This document shows, piece after piece, positions 52,031 to 62,772 of a DNA stretch of 64,000 nt. The position numbers and the translations under genes are program-made. The notes beneath the pieces were generated by a model. It worked only from the letters and a program-made list of their open reading frames with translations, ran no database searches and was not told the DNA's origin. How positions within the stretch are numbered: position 1 is the first letter of the stretch; each line of letters starts with the position of its first letter. This stretch comes from Ohtaekwangia sp036786105 (GTDB taxonomy: Bacteria; Bacteroidota; Bacteroidia; Cytophagales; Cyclobacteriaceae). The stretch is taken from contig NZ_DAIQRQ010000007.1 of assembly GCF_036786105.1 (NCBI RefSeq), forward strand, positions 62,001 through 126,000. Reading direction: 5' to 3'.

Positions 52031-53428
52031 ATGACAACCCAACCTAAAGAGACTGTGGAAAAATTTCAGAACGTAAATCGGGCCGTGGGTAAATACCGGT
52101 GGACGATCTGTGCACTGGTATTCTTTGCAACTACCATCAACTACCTCGACCGGCAGGTGCTGAGTTTACTGCAGCCGCGACTGGAAGAGCTCTTCGGGTG
52201 GACCAACAGTGACTATGCAAACATTACGGCTGTGTTTCAGTTTACGTATGCTATATCCATGCTGTTGGCCGGCCGCATCATCGACAAGCTGGATACGCGT
52301 TGGGGATATGGATGGGCTATCATCATCTGGTCGGTAGGTGCTATTGTACACGCACTGGCGCTTCCTGTGGGAGAGGGTATTGCATCGGTATTCGCATTGG
52401 TGGGTATAGGAGCTGTTTCGGTTTCAGTGGCCGGATTTATGTTCTCGCGTGCTGTGCTGGCATTTGGCGAAGCCGGTAATTTTCCCGCTGCCATCAAAGC
52501 TATTGCGGAGTATTTTCCGAAGCGCGAACGCTCACTGGCTACCGGTATATTTAACTCGGGCGCAAATATAGGAGCTATACTCGCGCCCATCACAGTGCCC
52601 TGGATATACCTTCACTGGGGATGGGAAGCTGCTTTCATCATTATCGGTTGCATAGGATTTCTGTGGATGTTCTTCTGGCTGGTGTTTTATGAGAAACCCG
52701 AAAAGCAGAAACGTCTTTCAGCACAAGAGTTGTCCTACATCCACAGCGATGAAGAGCGCCACACCCAACCGGAGGCAACAGAAAAAGTATCGTGGGTTCG
52801 TTTGCTTGGGTATAAACAGACCTGGGCTTTTGCTTTCGGTAAATTTATGACAGACGGTGTATGGTGGTTTTTTCTCTTCTGGCTGCCGGCCTATCTCAAA
52901 GCACAATATGGTATTATTGATAAAGCTGTAACGCTGCCGCTGGCACTGCTATATACGCTCGCCATGGTGGGTAGTGTAGGTGGAGGATGGTTCCCCATGC
53001 ACTTTATTAAAAAAGGATATACAGTATACGATGGGCGTATGCGCGCCATGCTGGTAATCGCGTTGTTCCCATTGTTCATTCTGGCAGCGCAGCCGCTGGG
53101 TTCGATAAGCTATTGGCTGCCGGTATTGTTTATTGGTATAGGTGCATCAGCGCACCAGGCGTGGAGCGCAAATATATTCACTACGGTGTCTGATATGTTT
53201 CCGAAGAAAGCCGTGGGCTCAGTTGTTGGTATCGGCGGTATGGCTGGTGGACTTGGTGCTGTGCTCCTCACGAAACTCGGAGGCGCTTTGTTTGATCACT
53301 ATAAAGCTTTAGGACATATTGAAACAGGATACACCATCATGTTTACCATCTGCTCGGCAGCATACCTCGTGGCGTGGCGTGTGATGAAAACGCTCGTGCC
53401 AAAATATAGCCCCATCACCGATCTGTAG
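52031..53428 (+). CDS. MFS hexuronate transporter (ExuT/ACS family)
   Basis: 465 residues with twelve predicted helices. The N-terminal part TTINYLDRQVLSLLQPRLEE and GRIIDKLDTRWGYGWAI are the signature of the anion:cation symporter subfamily that includes ExuT, and FGEAGNFPAAIKAIAEYFPK follows. The protein imports galacturonate or glucuronate with protons across the inner membrane. It closes the catabolic operon and is followed by the HTCS gene 93 bp later. Confidence 0.92.
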   Translation: MTTQPKETVEKFQNVNRAVGKYRWTICALVFFATTINYLDRQVLSLLQPRLEELFGWTNSDYANITAVFQFTYAISMLLAGRIIDKLDTRWGYGWAIIIWSVGAIVHALALPVGEGIASVFALVGIGAVSVSVAGFMFSRAVLAFGEAGNFPAAIKAIAEYFPKRERSLATGIFNSGANIGAILAPITVPWIYLHWGWEAAFIIIGCIGFLWMFFWLVFYEKPEKQKRLSAQELSYIHSDEERHTQPEATEKVSWVRLLGYKQTWAFAFGKFMTDGVWWFFLFWLPAYLKAQYGIIDKAVTLPLALLYTLAMVGSVGGGWFPMHFIKKGYTVYDGRMRAMLVIALFPLFILAAQPLGSISYWLPVLFIGIGASAHQAWSANIFTTVSDMFPKKAVGSVVGIGGMAGGLGAVLLTKLGGALFDHYKALGHIETGYTIMFTICSAAYLVAWRVMKTLVPKYSPITDL

Positions 53429-53521
53429 AAACTGATATTTTGCAAGCCTCTTTAACATCTTTCGCAAGATGTGATCGTGCGATTTAATTATTTATATTTC
53501 ACAAGCATCTGCGAAGCACGT

Positions 53522-56500
53522 ATGTTGAAAAGGTTTTTTATTTTTTGTCTTTTAATAGTAGTTGCACAGGCACAAGGCTTGTTTGCGCAAACAGGGCAAT
53601 ACCGTTTTTCACATCTCGATATCAGCCAGGGATTGTCCAACAGCCAGGTGAAATGTTTCCTCAAAGATTCGCAGGGCTTTGTGTGGATCGGCAGTATCTC
53701 CGGACTCAACCGCTATGATGGCAGCGTTGTAAAAGTGTTCCGCAACAATCCGGCAGATACCACCACGCTTGCCGACAACGATATGTTCAAACTTTTTGAA
53801 GATCCTGATGGAAATATATGGGTAACAACCTATGTAGGGATAGATATATACAATCCTGCCACCGAGAGCTTCATTAGCAGTCGTGATGCCATGCTGCGTA
53901 AGTATGGCATCAAGGAAGGTATCATTACCGATATCGTAAAAGATAATAAGCAGAACTACTGGTTCATTCATGCATCGGAAGGATTATACAAATATACCCG
54001 TGCCGCAGGCAAAGCTGTGCATATACCACAAAGTGAAACCGATACTACCCGCATCAGTGCTTCGCCTGTATCTTCTGTAGCCGATGATCATGCCGGCAAC
54101 CTGTGGGTAATGCATCGCGATGGTGTGCTGGAGAAGCTGGATATAAAAACCAACCAGGTAATTTACCGCAACCATAGTTTGAAAAATCGTCTTCCGGGCG
54201 AGTTGTTCAGTTATTATCTCATGGTAGATTCCGCCAATGATGTATGGATATACCTTACCGATAACAATACCAGGGGCGTATTTCTGTTCAATGCCAGGAC
54301 AAAAACGATCACCAGCTTCCGGAAAAACAGTGGCGATGTAAAGCTCAACACGGATATAGTGCGGGGGGTAGTGGAAGATAACAAAGGCCTCATCTGGGTA
54401 GCGACCGATCACGGTGGTGTAAACCTGATCGACAAAAAGGATTTTTCAGTACGCTATATATTGCACAACCAGGAAGATGAGAAGAGTCTTAGCCAGAACA
54501 GTATACAAACCATCTATAAAGATCGCGATGGCTTTATCTGGATCGGAACCTATAAGCGTGGTGCAAACTACTATCACGATGATGTAATCCGCTTTGAATT
54601 ATACCGCCACGAGAATGGTAATGACGCCAGCCTTCCATTCAACGACATCAACAGTTTTGCTGAAGACAATCACGGTAATTTATGGATTGGCACCAACGGT
54701 GGAGGGTTAATCTGCTACGACCGCAGGAACGATCGCTTTATACGCTACCTGCACAACCCGAACGATCCTTCCAGTTTAAGCACCAATGTTATTGTGAGCT
54801 TGTGCTTTGACAGCTACGGTAAATTATGGATCGGCACCTACTATGGTGGCCTGAATTGTTTTGATGGTCATAAATTTATCCGCTATAAACATTCTGATAA
54901 CCCCGGGAGCTTAAGCGATGACAGTATATGGGAGATAATGGAAGACTCACAGCACCAGTTATGGATAGGCACCCTTACAAAAGGTGTTGATATCTTTGAC
55001 CGCGATACAGAAACGTTTCGGCATTTTCCTCCCGGAGGTGTGCACTCGGTGCATTCTACTTATATACCATCCATTATAGAAGACACCGAACATAATGTAT
55101 GGATCGGTACCGGGTATGGAATGGATTTCTATGATCGTAACACGGGCGGGTTCACACACTTTCTCAATGATGTCAATAATAAAAACAGCCTCAGCCACAA
55201 CAGTGTAATGTCGTTGCTGGATGATGGAAAAGGAACGATCTGGATCGGCACCAAGGAGGGACTCAATCTTTTTAATAAAAAGAGTAAATCCTTTCGCGTG
55301 CTGCGCGAGGAAGATGGCATGGCGCACAACACTGTAACTACCATACTGAAAGACAATGCTGACAACCTGTGGCTCGGCACTCCCAATGGATTATCTTATT
55401 TGCAGATTATTCGTGATGATGCAGGCAATATAGCTTCGCTGAAATTTAAAAATTATGATGAAGCCGATGGTTTGCAAGGCATGCAGTTTAACGATGGTGC
55501 AGCTTTCAAAACAAAAAAAGGTGAGCTTGTATTTGGTGGCGCGAATGGCTTCAACCTGTTCAGACCGGAAGATATACACATAAATGAAGCGAAACCTGAA
55601 GTGAAGTTTACCGGCTTGCAGGTGTTTAATCGCGAAGTAAAGATTGGTGAAGAGATTAACGGTAACCAGATTTTGTACACGTCCATTACACAGATAAAAG
55701 AAATTACTCTAAAGCACAGCGACAATGTATTTTCCATTGAGTTTAGCGCTGTAGGTTTTTACCTGCCGGCCAAGTGCCGCTATAAATATATACTGGAAGG
55801 ATTCAACAAAGACTGGCTCTTTACAGATGGCCGTTCAAGACGCCTCACCTTTACCAACCTCGATCCGGGGGAATATACCTTGCGGGTAAAAGCTTCCAAC
55901 AACGATGGCGTCTGGAATGATGAAGCTGCTGCGTTGAAGATTGTGGTGCTACCTCCGTTCTGGAAGACAAGGACGGCTTTTCTCTTATATATACTTATTG
56001 TCATGGCGGCTTTACTGCTTACGCGCAGGCTTATTCAGCAACGTGAGCGTCTCAAATATGCTATAGAGCAGGAACGGCAGGAATCGCTGCGCATGCACGA
56101 GCTGGACATGATGAAGCTCAAGTTCTTCACCAATGTAAGCCATGAATTCCGCACACCGCTTACATTGATTTTAACACCCGTCGAAAAATTGATGAAGGCC
56201 GCCCGCGAAGATGAGCGCACGCAATTTCAACTGATACATCGCAATGCAAAGCGATTGCTGAATCTGGTAAACCAGTTGCTCGATTTCAGAAAGCTCGAAG
56301 TGCAGGAAATAAAATTTATACCTTTCGAGGGAGATATTATCCGTTTCATAAGGGAGACAACTTTTTCATTCTCTGATCTTTCCGAGAAGAAAGATATACG
56401 CCTCGATTTCAAAACATCGGTGGAATCGCTCGAAACTATCTTCGATCAGGATAAACTTGAAAAAATACTACTCAACCTGCTGTCCAACGCATTCAAATTT

Positions 56501-57637
56501 ACACCCGAGCATGGCAGTGTGGAGGTAGTACTACGGGAGCTTTACCACGAGCATAGTAAATGGCTGGAGATAAAAGTAAAGGACACCGGTATAGGCATAC
56601 CAGCGGATAAGCAGGAAAAAATATTCGAACGTTTCTTCCAGAACGATTTGCCGCGAAGCATGGTGAACCAGGGGAGTGGTATAGGACTTTCTATTACGAA
56701 GGAATTTGTACGTGTACACGGAGGATCGCTGATGGTGCAAAGTGAGGAGGGGAAAGGAAGTTGCTTTAGCATACAAATACCACTTAGAGAGGTACTACAT
56801 GAAGGTAATACCATACCTGACATAGAAGCAGTTATGCTAATACCGGATGATAACAATCAAATAAATGTTCCAACGCTTTTATTAGTAGAAGATAATGAAG
56901 ACTTCCGCTTCTATTTAAAAGACAACTTGCGATTGGGTTATCGCATTGCCGAGGCGCGTAACGGCAAAGAAGCATGGACACAAGCATTGGCAACATTACC
57001 CGACCTGATTGTAAGCGATATTATGATGCCGGAGATGAATGGCATTGAATTTTGCCGCAAAGTAAAACAAGACACACGCACATCGCATATACCGGTAATA
57101 CTGCTCACTGCCCGCACTGCCGAAGAACAAAAGATGGAAGGCTTCGAGACGGGCGCAGACGACTATATTACCAAGCCATTCAATTTTGAGATACTGCAAT
57201 CGCGCATTCGCAACCTGATACACCAGCGCGAGCTTTTCCAGAAGGATTTTCACAAACAGATTGAGGTAAAAGCCAGTTCGGTAAATATTGTTTCACTCGA
57301 TGAAAAACTGATTCAGCGTGCCATTAAATGTGTGGAGCAGAATATATCCGATACCGGTTTTTCGGTGGAAGGATTGAGCCACGAGCTCGGCATGAGTCGC
57401 GTTCACCTCTATAAAAAGCTGTTGGCCCTCACAGGTAAATCACCCATCGAATTTATTCGCGTCATTCGACTGCAACAGGCTGCACAATTACTCGAAAAGA
57501 GTCAACTTACCGTTTCGGAGGTAGCTTATCGCGTAGGATTTAACAATCCAAAATACTTCACCAAATACTTTAAGGAAGAGTATAAAGTACTTCCATCCGC
57601 CTATGCATCTGGCAAGAGAACGTCTGCACCGTTGTAA
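53522..57637 (+). CDS. Hybrid two-component system sensor/regulator (HTCS)
   Basis: 1371 residues from ATG 53522, where the signal peptide begins (LKRFFIFCLLIVVAQAQG); the frame is open 17 codons further up. The periplasmic sensor is two seven-bladed propellers built from Reg_prop repeats (many WIGT/WVAT strands, about residues 30-690), then a Y_Y_Y domain (about 720-800), and one membrane helix near 820. The histidine kinase carries His874 in SHEFRTPL, followed by the ATPase motifs DTGIGIPA and GSGIGLSI. The receiver domain has Asp1166 (IVSDIMMPEMNG), and an AraC-type DNA-binding domain ends the protein. HTCS proteins sense oligosaccharides; position argues for pectin fragments. Confidence 0.95.
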   Translation: MLKRFFIFCLLIVVAQAQGLFAQTGQYRFSHLDISQGLSNSQVKCFLKDSQGFVWIGSISGLNRYDGSVVKVFRNNPADTTTLADNDMFKLFEDPDGNIWVTTYVGIDIYNPATESFISSRDAMLRKYGIKEGIITDIVKDNKQNYWFIHASEGLYKYTRAAGKAVHIPQSETDTTRISASPVSSVADDHAGNLWVMHRDGVLEKLDIKTNQVIYRNHSLKNRLPGELFSYYLMVDSANDVWIYLTDNNTRGVFLFNARTKTITSFRKNSGDVKLNTDIVRGVVEDNKGLIWVATDHGGVNLIDKKDFSVRYILHNQEDEKSLSQNSIQTIYKDRDGFIWIGTYKRGANYYHDDVIRFELYRHENGNDASLPFNDINSFAEDNHGNLWIGTNGGGLICYDRRNDRFIRYLHNPNDPSSLSTNVIVSLCFDSYGKLWIGTYYGGLNCFDGHKFIRYKHSDNPGSLSDDSIWEIMEDSQHQLWIGTLTKGVDIFDRDTETFRHFPPGGVHSVHSTYIPSIIEDTEHNVWIGTGYGMDFYDRNTGGFTHFLNDVNNKNSLSHNSVMSLLDDGKGTIWIGTKEGLNLFNKKSKSFRVLREEDGMAHNTVTTILKDNADNLWLGTPNGLSYLQIIRDDAGNIASLKFKNYDEADGLQGMQFNDGAAFKTKKGELVFGGANGFNLFRPEDIHINEAKPEVKFTGLQVFNREVKIGEEINGNQILYTSITQIKEITLKHSDNVFSIEFSAVGFYLPAKCRYKYILEGFNKDWLFTDGRSRRLTFTNLDPGEYTLRVKASNNDGVWNDEAAALKIVVLPPFWKTRTAFLLYILIVMAALLLTRRLIQQRERLKYAIEQERQESLRMHELDMMKLKFFTNVSHEFRTPLTLILTPVEKLMKAAREDERTQFQLIHRNAKRLLNLVNQLLDFRKLEVQEIKFIPFEGDIIRFIRETTFSFSDLSEKKDIRLDFKTSVESLETIFDQDKLEKILLNLLSNAFKFTPEHGSVEVVLRELYHEHSKWLEIKVKDTGIGIPADKQEKIFERFFQNDLPRSMVNQGSGIGLSITKEFVRVHGGSLMVQSEEGKGSCFSIQIPLREVLHEGNTIPDIEAVMLIPDDNNQINVPTLLLVEDNEDFRFYLKDNLRLGYRIAEARNGKEAWTQALATLPDLIVSDIMMPEMNGIEFCRKVKQDTRTSHIPVILLTARTAEEQKMEGFETGADDYITKPFNFEILQSRIRNLIHQRELFQKDFHKQIEVKASSVNIVSLDEKLIQRAIKCVEQNISDTGFSVEGLSHELGMSRVHLYKKLLALTGKSPIEFIRVIRLQQAAQLLEKSQLTVSEVAYRVGFNNPKYFTKYFKEEYKVLPSAYASGKRTSAPL

Positions 57638-57891
57638 ATAGTATATCGGTAAGTAACCAGGTGTTTTTTTTTCTGAATGTAAGATTGTACTTGAAAACAA
57701 AATTTACTCTCCCGTCTGTTGGTATTTTTACTTTTCTTACAAGGCATGTCAAAACATATAAATGTTTAATCATCATTGATATTACTGCGAAAATTTTTCG
57801 GATTCGTTCACTTTGAAAACGATTTCCCGTAAAATATTACACAAAGTAAGCTTTGCGGGTTTATTGAACAGTCTTTCATCGTAGAGGTAAG

Positions 57892-57899
57892 TAGTTTTG
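57892..57899 (+). promoter_or_regulatory. Candidate -7 box of the PKS gene
   Basis: TAGTTTTG is an exact TAnnTTTG match 26 bp before the PKS start codon. No convincing -33 TTTG at 19-21 bp is visible, so support is limited. The 290-bp gap between the HTCS and PKS genes holds no gene. Confidence 0.35.
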
Positions 57900-57925
57900 T
57901 CTAAACACCCACTAAAACTGTTTGT

Positions 57926-60900
57926 ATGAAATCGTTAAACACATTTCTTGGCAAAGAAGCTATTGCTATTGTTGGAATGTCATGCCGGTTCCCGAATGCA
58001 AATTCACTTGATGAATTCTGGGATATACTGAAAAACGGAAAGGATACTATTGCAGAAATCTCAAAAGAACGTTGGGATGCTGCTAAATATTATGATCCGG
58101 ATCCACAGGCCGATCGAAAAGTACAGCAACGTCATGCTTCACTGTTATCAGACATTCATGATTTCGATCCACTCTTCTTTAATATATCACCCGCGGAAGC
58201 GAGTGAGATGAGTCCTTCCCAAAAATTAATGTTGGAGCTCGCTTGGGAAGCTATCGAAAATTCTACTATTCCTTTCCGCGATGTAAAAGGTAAAAATATA
58301 GGAGTATATGTCGGCAATATCTGGACCGACTTCGAACATTACCGTAAGGCCAAGAATGCCAGGCCAACACTACACTCTGCAGTGGGCATGTCGTCTAACG
58401 TGGTAGCCAACCGTGTTTCTTTCGCCCTCGGATTTACCGGCCCAAGCCTGGTGATCGATACCGGATGCTCTGCTTCGCTGGTAGCATTGCACCTTGCTTG
58501 CCAGAGTGTATTGAGCAATGAATCAGAAATGGCCGTTGTAGGTGGTATTAACCACATTCTCGATCCGGATAAATATATAGAGTTAACACAGTTCGGTGGT
58601 CTTTCGGTAAAGGGAAGATGCAGCACGTTCGATAATGATGCCGATGGATTTGTGCGCGGCGAAGGTGGTGGCGTATTGCTGCTGAAAAGACTTTCGGATG
58701 CTGAACGTGATGGCAACAATATACTTGCAGTAATTCGCGGAACAGCCGTGAACAACAACGGCTTTAACGATACACTTCCTGCCACCAGCACGGAAGGCCA
58801 GATATCGCTGCTTGATAAAGTTTATACGGAAGCCGGTATACAGCCGCAGGATGTGCACTATATTGAGGCACACGGCACCGGCACAAAACTTGGTGACCCG
58901 AATGAGGCGCGTGCTATCGGAGAGTACTTTGGACGAAACAGAACCGGAAACAAACTCCGCATCGGTTCAGTAAAGACCAACATCGGTCACACTGAAGCAA
59001 CCGCCGGTATAGCCGGTCTTATTAAAGTAGTGCTGGCCATGCAGCATAAAACATTGCCGGGCAACCTCAACTTCAATACTCCGAATCCCAATATACCATT
59101 CGAATCTTTAAAGCTTGAAGTACAGAAAGAGCTTACAGCCTGGCCGGTAAACGGTAATGAAACTTTCAAGGCAGGTGTTAATTCTTTTGGTTGGGGGGGT
59201 ACGAATGCCCACGCTGCGTTGGAAGAATACCGTGCTGAAAAACAGGAAACTATAGCAACGAACCGTTCTACAGATATATATACGTTGGCTATATCGGCCA
59301 AATCATCGCAGGCGGTTAAAGATTATGCCCGTGCCTATGTTGCCCTGCTCGAAAAGAGCGATGAAGTAACGTTCCGGTCAATTTGTATATCGGCTGCATT
59401 GAGACGAGAGACGTTCGATCACCGCCATTTGTTCTCCGGAACTTCGCGTGAAGAAGTACTGGAAGCATTGAAGCGTTTTATAGAAGATGATCAGGAAGTA
59501 ACACCCTGCAAGCCGGTTGCCAATGCAAAAATCGTATTTGTATTTCCGGGCCAGGGCGCACAATGGCTGGGGATGGGCCGCGAGCTGCTCGTAAAAGAGA
59601 AAGTATTTCGCGATGCCATCGAAGCCTGCGATGCAGCCTTCCGTCCGTTTACCGATTGGTCGCTCATCGATCAGATCAACGCTACACCGGAGAACAGCCG
59701 TCTCAACGAGATTAACGTTATACAGCCTGCCATTTGCGCCATGCAGATTGCGCTGGCAAAACTATGGATGTCGTGGGGTATAGAACCACAGGCGGTAGTA
59801 GGACACAGCATGGGCGAAGTTGCAGCTGCCTATATTTCAGGTGCTTTAAAGCTGGAAGATGCCGCACGCATCATCTGCGAGCGTAGCCGGCTGATGAAGA
59901 CAGTAGCCGGTAAAGGTGGGGCTATGGCTGTAACCGAACTGAGTCGTGAAGACGCCGAGAAAGTAGCCGCCAATTATAGTGGTAAACTTTCTGTAGCAGT
60001 AAACAATAGTCATAAATCCACTGTACTTGCCGGCGATAAGGCTTCTATTGATGAAGTACTTGCGCAACTGGAAAGTAAAGGATTGTTCTGCCGCCTGGTA
60101 AAAGTAGACGTAGCGTCTCATAGTCCGCAGATGGACCCGCTGAAAGAGCCGTTGCGTGCAGAACTGAAAATAGTAGCACCCAGACCTACCGTAATTCCAT
60201 TTGTATCATCGGTATACAACCGCGTAATGAGCGGCACTGATATGGGCGCCGATTATTGGGTGGATAATCTCCGCGGCTGTGTGCAGTTCGCATCGGTAAT
60301 GGAAACATTACTGCAGAATGATCATACTATATTTATTGAAGCCAATCCACATCCTGTGCTGGTAAATGCAGTAACAGAGTGTGCTGAGCATAACAAGAAG
60401 AAAATTATTACAGCCGCTTCCCTGCAACGCGATAATCCGGAACAGGAGGCTATGTTAAAGAATCTGAATGATCTCTATAGCAAAGGCTATTCAATCGACT
60501 GGGTAAAATTCTATAACACTACTGCTGTACCATCGGTAAATCTTCCGGGCTATCCATTCCAGCGCGAGCGCTACGAGCTCGAAGACCTGTCGAAGGAACT
60601 GGAGACCGGTAAAGATATAGCAGCACAATATCCGTTGCTGGGAAGCAAGATCAGCCTGGCCAACATGAACAATACATATTTCTGGGAGTCGTCTGTCAGC
60701 CTGGGTAAATTTCCGTACCTCCGGGAGCACCTTATTCAGGATCAGGTAAAACTTCCGGTGTCGTGCTATATTGAAATTGTATTGGAGGCGGTTAGCCAGG
60801 TATTCAACGATATACCGGTACAGATTGAAGACCTGCATTTTTCAAAGTATGTAACACTATCGGAGAACGACCGCGTTGCGATGCAAGTGAAGCTGGTACT

Positions 60901-62635
60901 GGAAAACGAGCAGAAAGGCAAAGTATATATCTTTAAGAAAGAAGATCAGGAGTCGGGCTGGGTACAACTGGCAACTGGCGGAATTCATGTGGTGAAAGAA
61001 CATGCGCCTGCACCGGAGATATTCAGCCAGATGGAGTATCATGCACCAGCTTATACCGATGGTATAAATTACTATACCTTGCTGCGCTCCATCGGTTTCA
61101 ACTACGGTAAACATTTTCAGCAGATCACCGGTCTGGATAAAGTGGGTAATCGCCCTTTCCCGAATGTATTGTTCTCGATTAAGGCCGATCAAAATGTAGC
61201 ACTTACATCGGGTAAATATAAAATTCATCCGGCCATGATAAGCGCATTCCTGCAGCCGATATACGGGCAGCTCACCAGCATACTGGAAGAAGGAAGTTTC
61301 CTGGATGTAAAATTTCTGAAGATAGACCAGGTGGAATTGCAGCAAGCGATTAACTATAGCCGTGAGTTGCGCGGATTCCTGGTGTTCCATCCGCTGGCAA
61401 AATATGGCGATGATCAGAATGCCTGGAGCTTTAGCGCCGATATAACCGTTGCCAACTACGATAATACGCCGGTAATGCGCATCACGGGCTTGCAAGGTGT
61501 GGCCATGCGCAAAGCTGCAAAAACCGGTACACAGGGTGCTAAGTCAGGTTTCGACTTCATGGAGAATTATGCTACCCTGAGCCTGGAAGCTGACAAGCAG
61601 AATGCGCTTGAGCAAATGCTTACGCAGCATGTATCCAAGATCATCAAGATATCGTCAACGCGCATCAAGAATACCATGACTTTCAAAGGTATGGGGGTAG
61701 ATTCGCTGATGGCAGTGCAATTGCGCAATCTGTTGGAGAAAGACCTGTCGGTAAAGTTACCGGTAGGTATGTTCTGGTCGCATCCAAGTATTCATGAGTA
61801 TGCTATATATCTGCGCGAAGTATTGGCGGCTCAGGACCACGGCTTATCCGAGGCCGGAGTGCGCACGCAGGCAAAAGAGCATACCAGCTGGTATACTATT
61901 CCGAAGCCTAATCCGAATGCAGCGTTCCGCGTATTCTGTTTTCATGATGCTGGTGGAAGTGCTGCGTTGTTCAACGGCTGGGAAAATATGCTGGATGAAT
62001 CCGTTGAAGTTGTATTGATAGAAATGCCCGGACGCGGAAGAAGAATGGAAGAGATTCCATACGTTGACTTCAACACTTTCATGCGCGACATTATGCCTTC
62101 TATTACTGTGCTGCTCGACAAGCCCTATATATTCCTGGGGCATAGCATGGGGGGTATGCTGGCCTTTGAGATTACACGCGACCTTCGCAGAAATAACCTC
62201 GCGCTTCCGAAGACATTGTTTATATCGTCTACCTCAGGGCTTGATGCTTACGACAAGAAGCAGGTAGACTATACGCTTTCGGATGAAGAGCTGGTGCAAA
62301 TGTATCCACACCTGGACATCACCAACATTGGTGATGTAGAAATTCAAAAGTTGTTGATCAACATTTTGCGTGCGGATCTTCAGTTCCTGTATCACTATAC
62401 GTTTACACAGGAAGCTCCGCTGGATATACCGATTATTGCTATCCACGGTTCGGAAGACGAACGCGTAAAGAGAAGCCAGATCGAACAATGGTCACGCGAA
62501 ACATCTGCATCGTTCAAGCTTATTCCACGTTCGGGGGGCCACCGTTACATTGAGCATGACGCTGCTTTTGTAACGCAGCTCGTTCAGGATGTGATCTACA
62601 GCTTTGCAGCACAGCCTGCGAAAACATTACTGTAA
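57926..62635 (+). CDS. Single-module type I polyketide synthase, KS-AT-DH-like-ACP-TE
   Basis: 1569 residues. The ketosynthase (about 10-430) has Cys181 (DTGCSASL), His316 (EAHGTGTKLGD) and His355 (KTNIGHTEATAG). The acyltransferase (about 530-830) has Ser628 (GHSMGE) and the VASH box (His732), which does not give a clear malonyl/methylmalonyl call. A hotdog DH or product-template-like domain (about 895-1180) keeps His935 but has Ser1106 where HPxxLD normally has Asp. The ACP carries Ser1260 (GVDSL). The C-terminal thioesterase has Ser1407 (GHSMGG), Asp1511 and His1539. No ketoreductase, methyltransferase or enoylreductase. The product is unknown, possibly a non-reduced, cyclised or short polyketide. 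No phosphopantetheinyl transferase is adjacent. Confidence 0.92.
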   Translation: MKSLNTFLGKEAIAIVGMSCRFPNANSLDEFWDILKNGKDTIAEISKERWDAAKYYDPDPQADRKVQQRHASLLSDIHDFDPLFFNISPAEASEMSPSQKLMLELAWEAIENSTIPFRDVKGKNIGVYVGNIWTDFEHYRKAKNARPTLHSAVGMSSNVVANRVSFALGFTGPSLVIDTGCSASLVALHLACQSVLSNESEMAVVGGINHILDPDKYIELTQFGGLSVKGRCSTFDNDADGFVRGEGGGVLLLKRLSDAERDGNNILAVIRGTAVNNNGFNDTLPATSTEGQISLLDKVYTEAGIQPQDVHYIEAHGTGTKLGDPNEARAIGEYFGRNRTGNKLRIGSVKTNIGHTEATAGIAGLIKVVLAMQHKTLPGNLNFNTPNPNIPFESLKLEVQKELTAWPVNGNETFKAGVNSFGWGGTNAHAALEEYRAEKQETIATNRSTDIYTLAISAKSSQAVKDYARAYVALLEKSDEVTFRSICISAALRRETFDHRHLFSGTSREEVLEALKRFIEDDQEVTPCKPVANAKIVFVFPGQGAQWLGMGRELLVKEKVFRDAIEACDAAFRPFTDWSLIDQINATPENSRLNEINVIQPAICAMQIALAKLWMSWGIEPQAVVGHSMGEVAAAYISGALKLEDAARIICERSRLMKTVAGKGGAMAVTELSREDAEKVAANYSGKLSVAVNNSHKSTVLAGDKASIDEVLAQLESKGLFCRLVKVDVASHSPQMDPLKEPLRAELKIVAPRPTVIPFVSSVYNRVMSGTDMGADYWVDNLRGCVQFASVMETLLQNDHTIFIEANPHPVLVNAVTECAEHNKKKIITAASLQRDNPEQEAMLKNLNDLYSKGYSIDWVKFYNTTAVPSVNLPGYPFQRERYELEDLSKELETGKDIAAQYPLLGSKISLANMNNTYFWESSVSLGKFPYLREHLIQDQVKLPVSCYIEIVLEAVSQVFNDIPVQIEDLHFSKYVTLSENDRVAMQVKLVLENEQKGKVYIFKKEDQESGWVQLATGGIHVVKEHAPAPEIFSQMEYHAPAYTDGINYYTLLRSIGFNYGKHFQQITGLDKVGNRPFPNVLFSIKADQNVALTSGKYKIHPAMISAFLQPIYGQLTSILEEGSFLDVKFLKIDQVELQQAINYSRELRGFLVFHPLAKYGDDQNAWSFSADITVANYDNTPVMRITGLQGVAMRKAAKTGTQGAKSGFDFMENYATLSLEADKQNALEQMLTQHVSKIIKISSTRIKNTMTFKGMGVDSLMAVQLRNLLEKDLSVKLPVGMFWSHPSIHEYAIYLREVLAAQDHGLSEAGVRTQAKEHTSWYTIPKPNPNAAFRVFCFHDAGGSAALFNGWENMLDESVEVVLIEMPGRGRRMEEIPYVDFNTFMRDIMPSITVLLDKPYIFLGHSMGGMLAFEITRDLRRNNLALPKTLFISSTSGLDAYDKKQVDYTLSDEELVQMYPHLDITNIGDVEIQKLLINILRADLQFLYHYTFTQEAPLDIPIIAIHGSEDERVKRSQIEQWSRETSASFKLIPRSGGHRYIEHDAAFVTQLVQDVIYSFAAQPAKTLL

Positions 62636-62772
62636 AATATCATGAACAATATCGTCATACCTGTGCGGCATTTTGCTACACCGGTGTGACGATTGCTTTT
62701 TGTTATGACAGAAACAAAGTATATTCTGTCTGTTGTAAAAATCTTCAAACACCCTGTCATCATTTATATACC

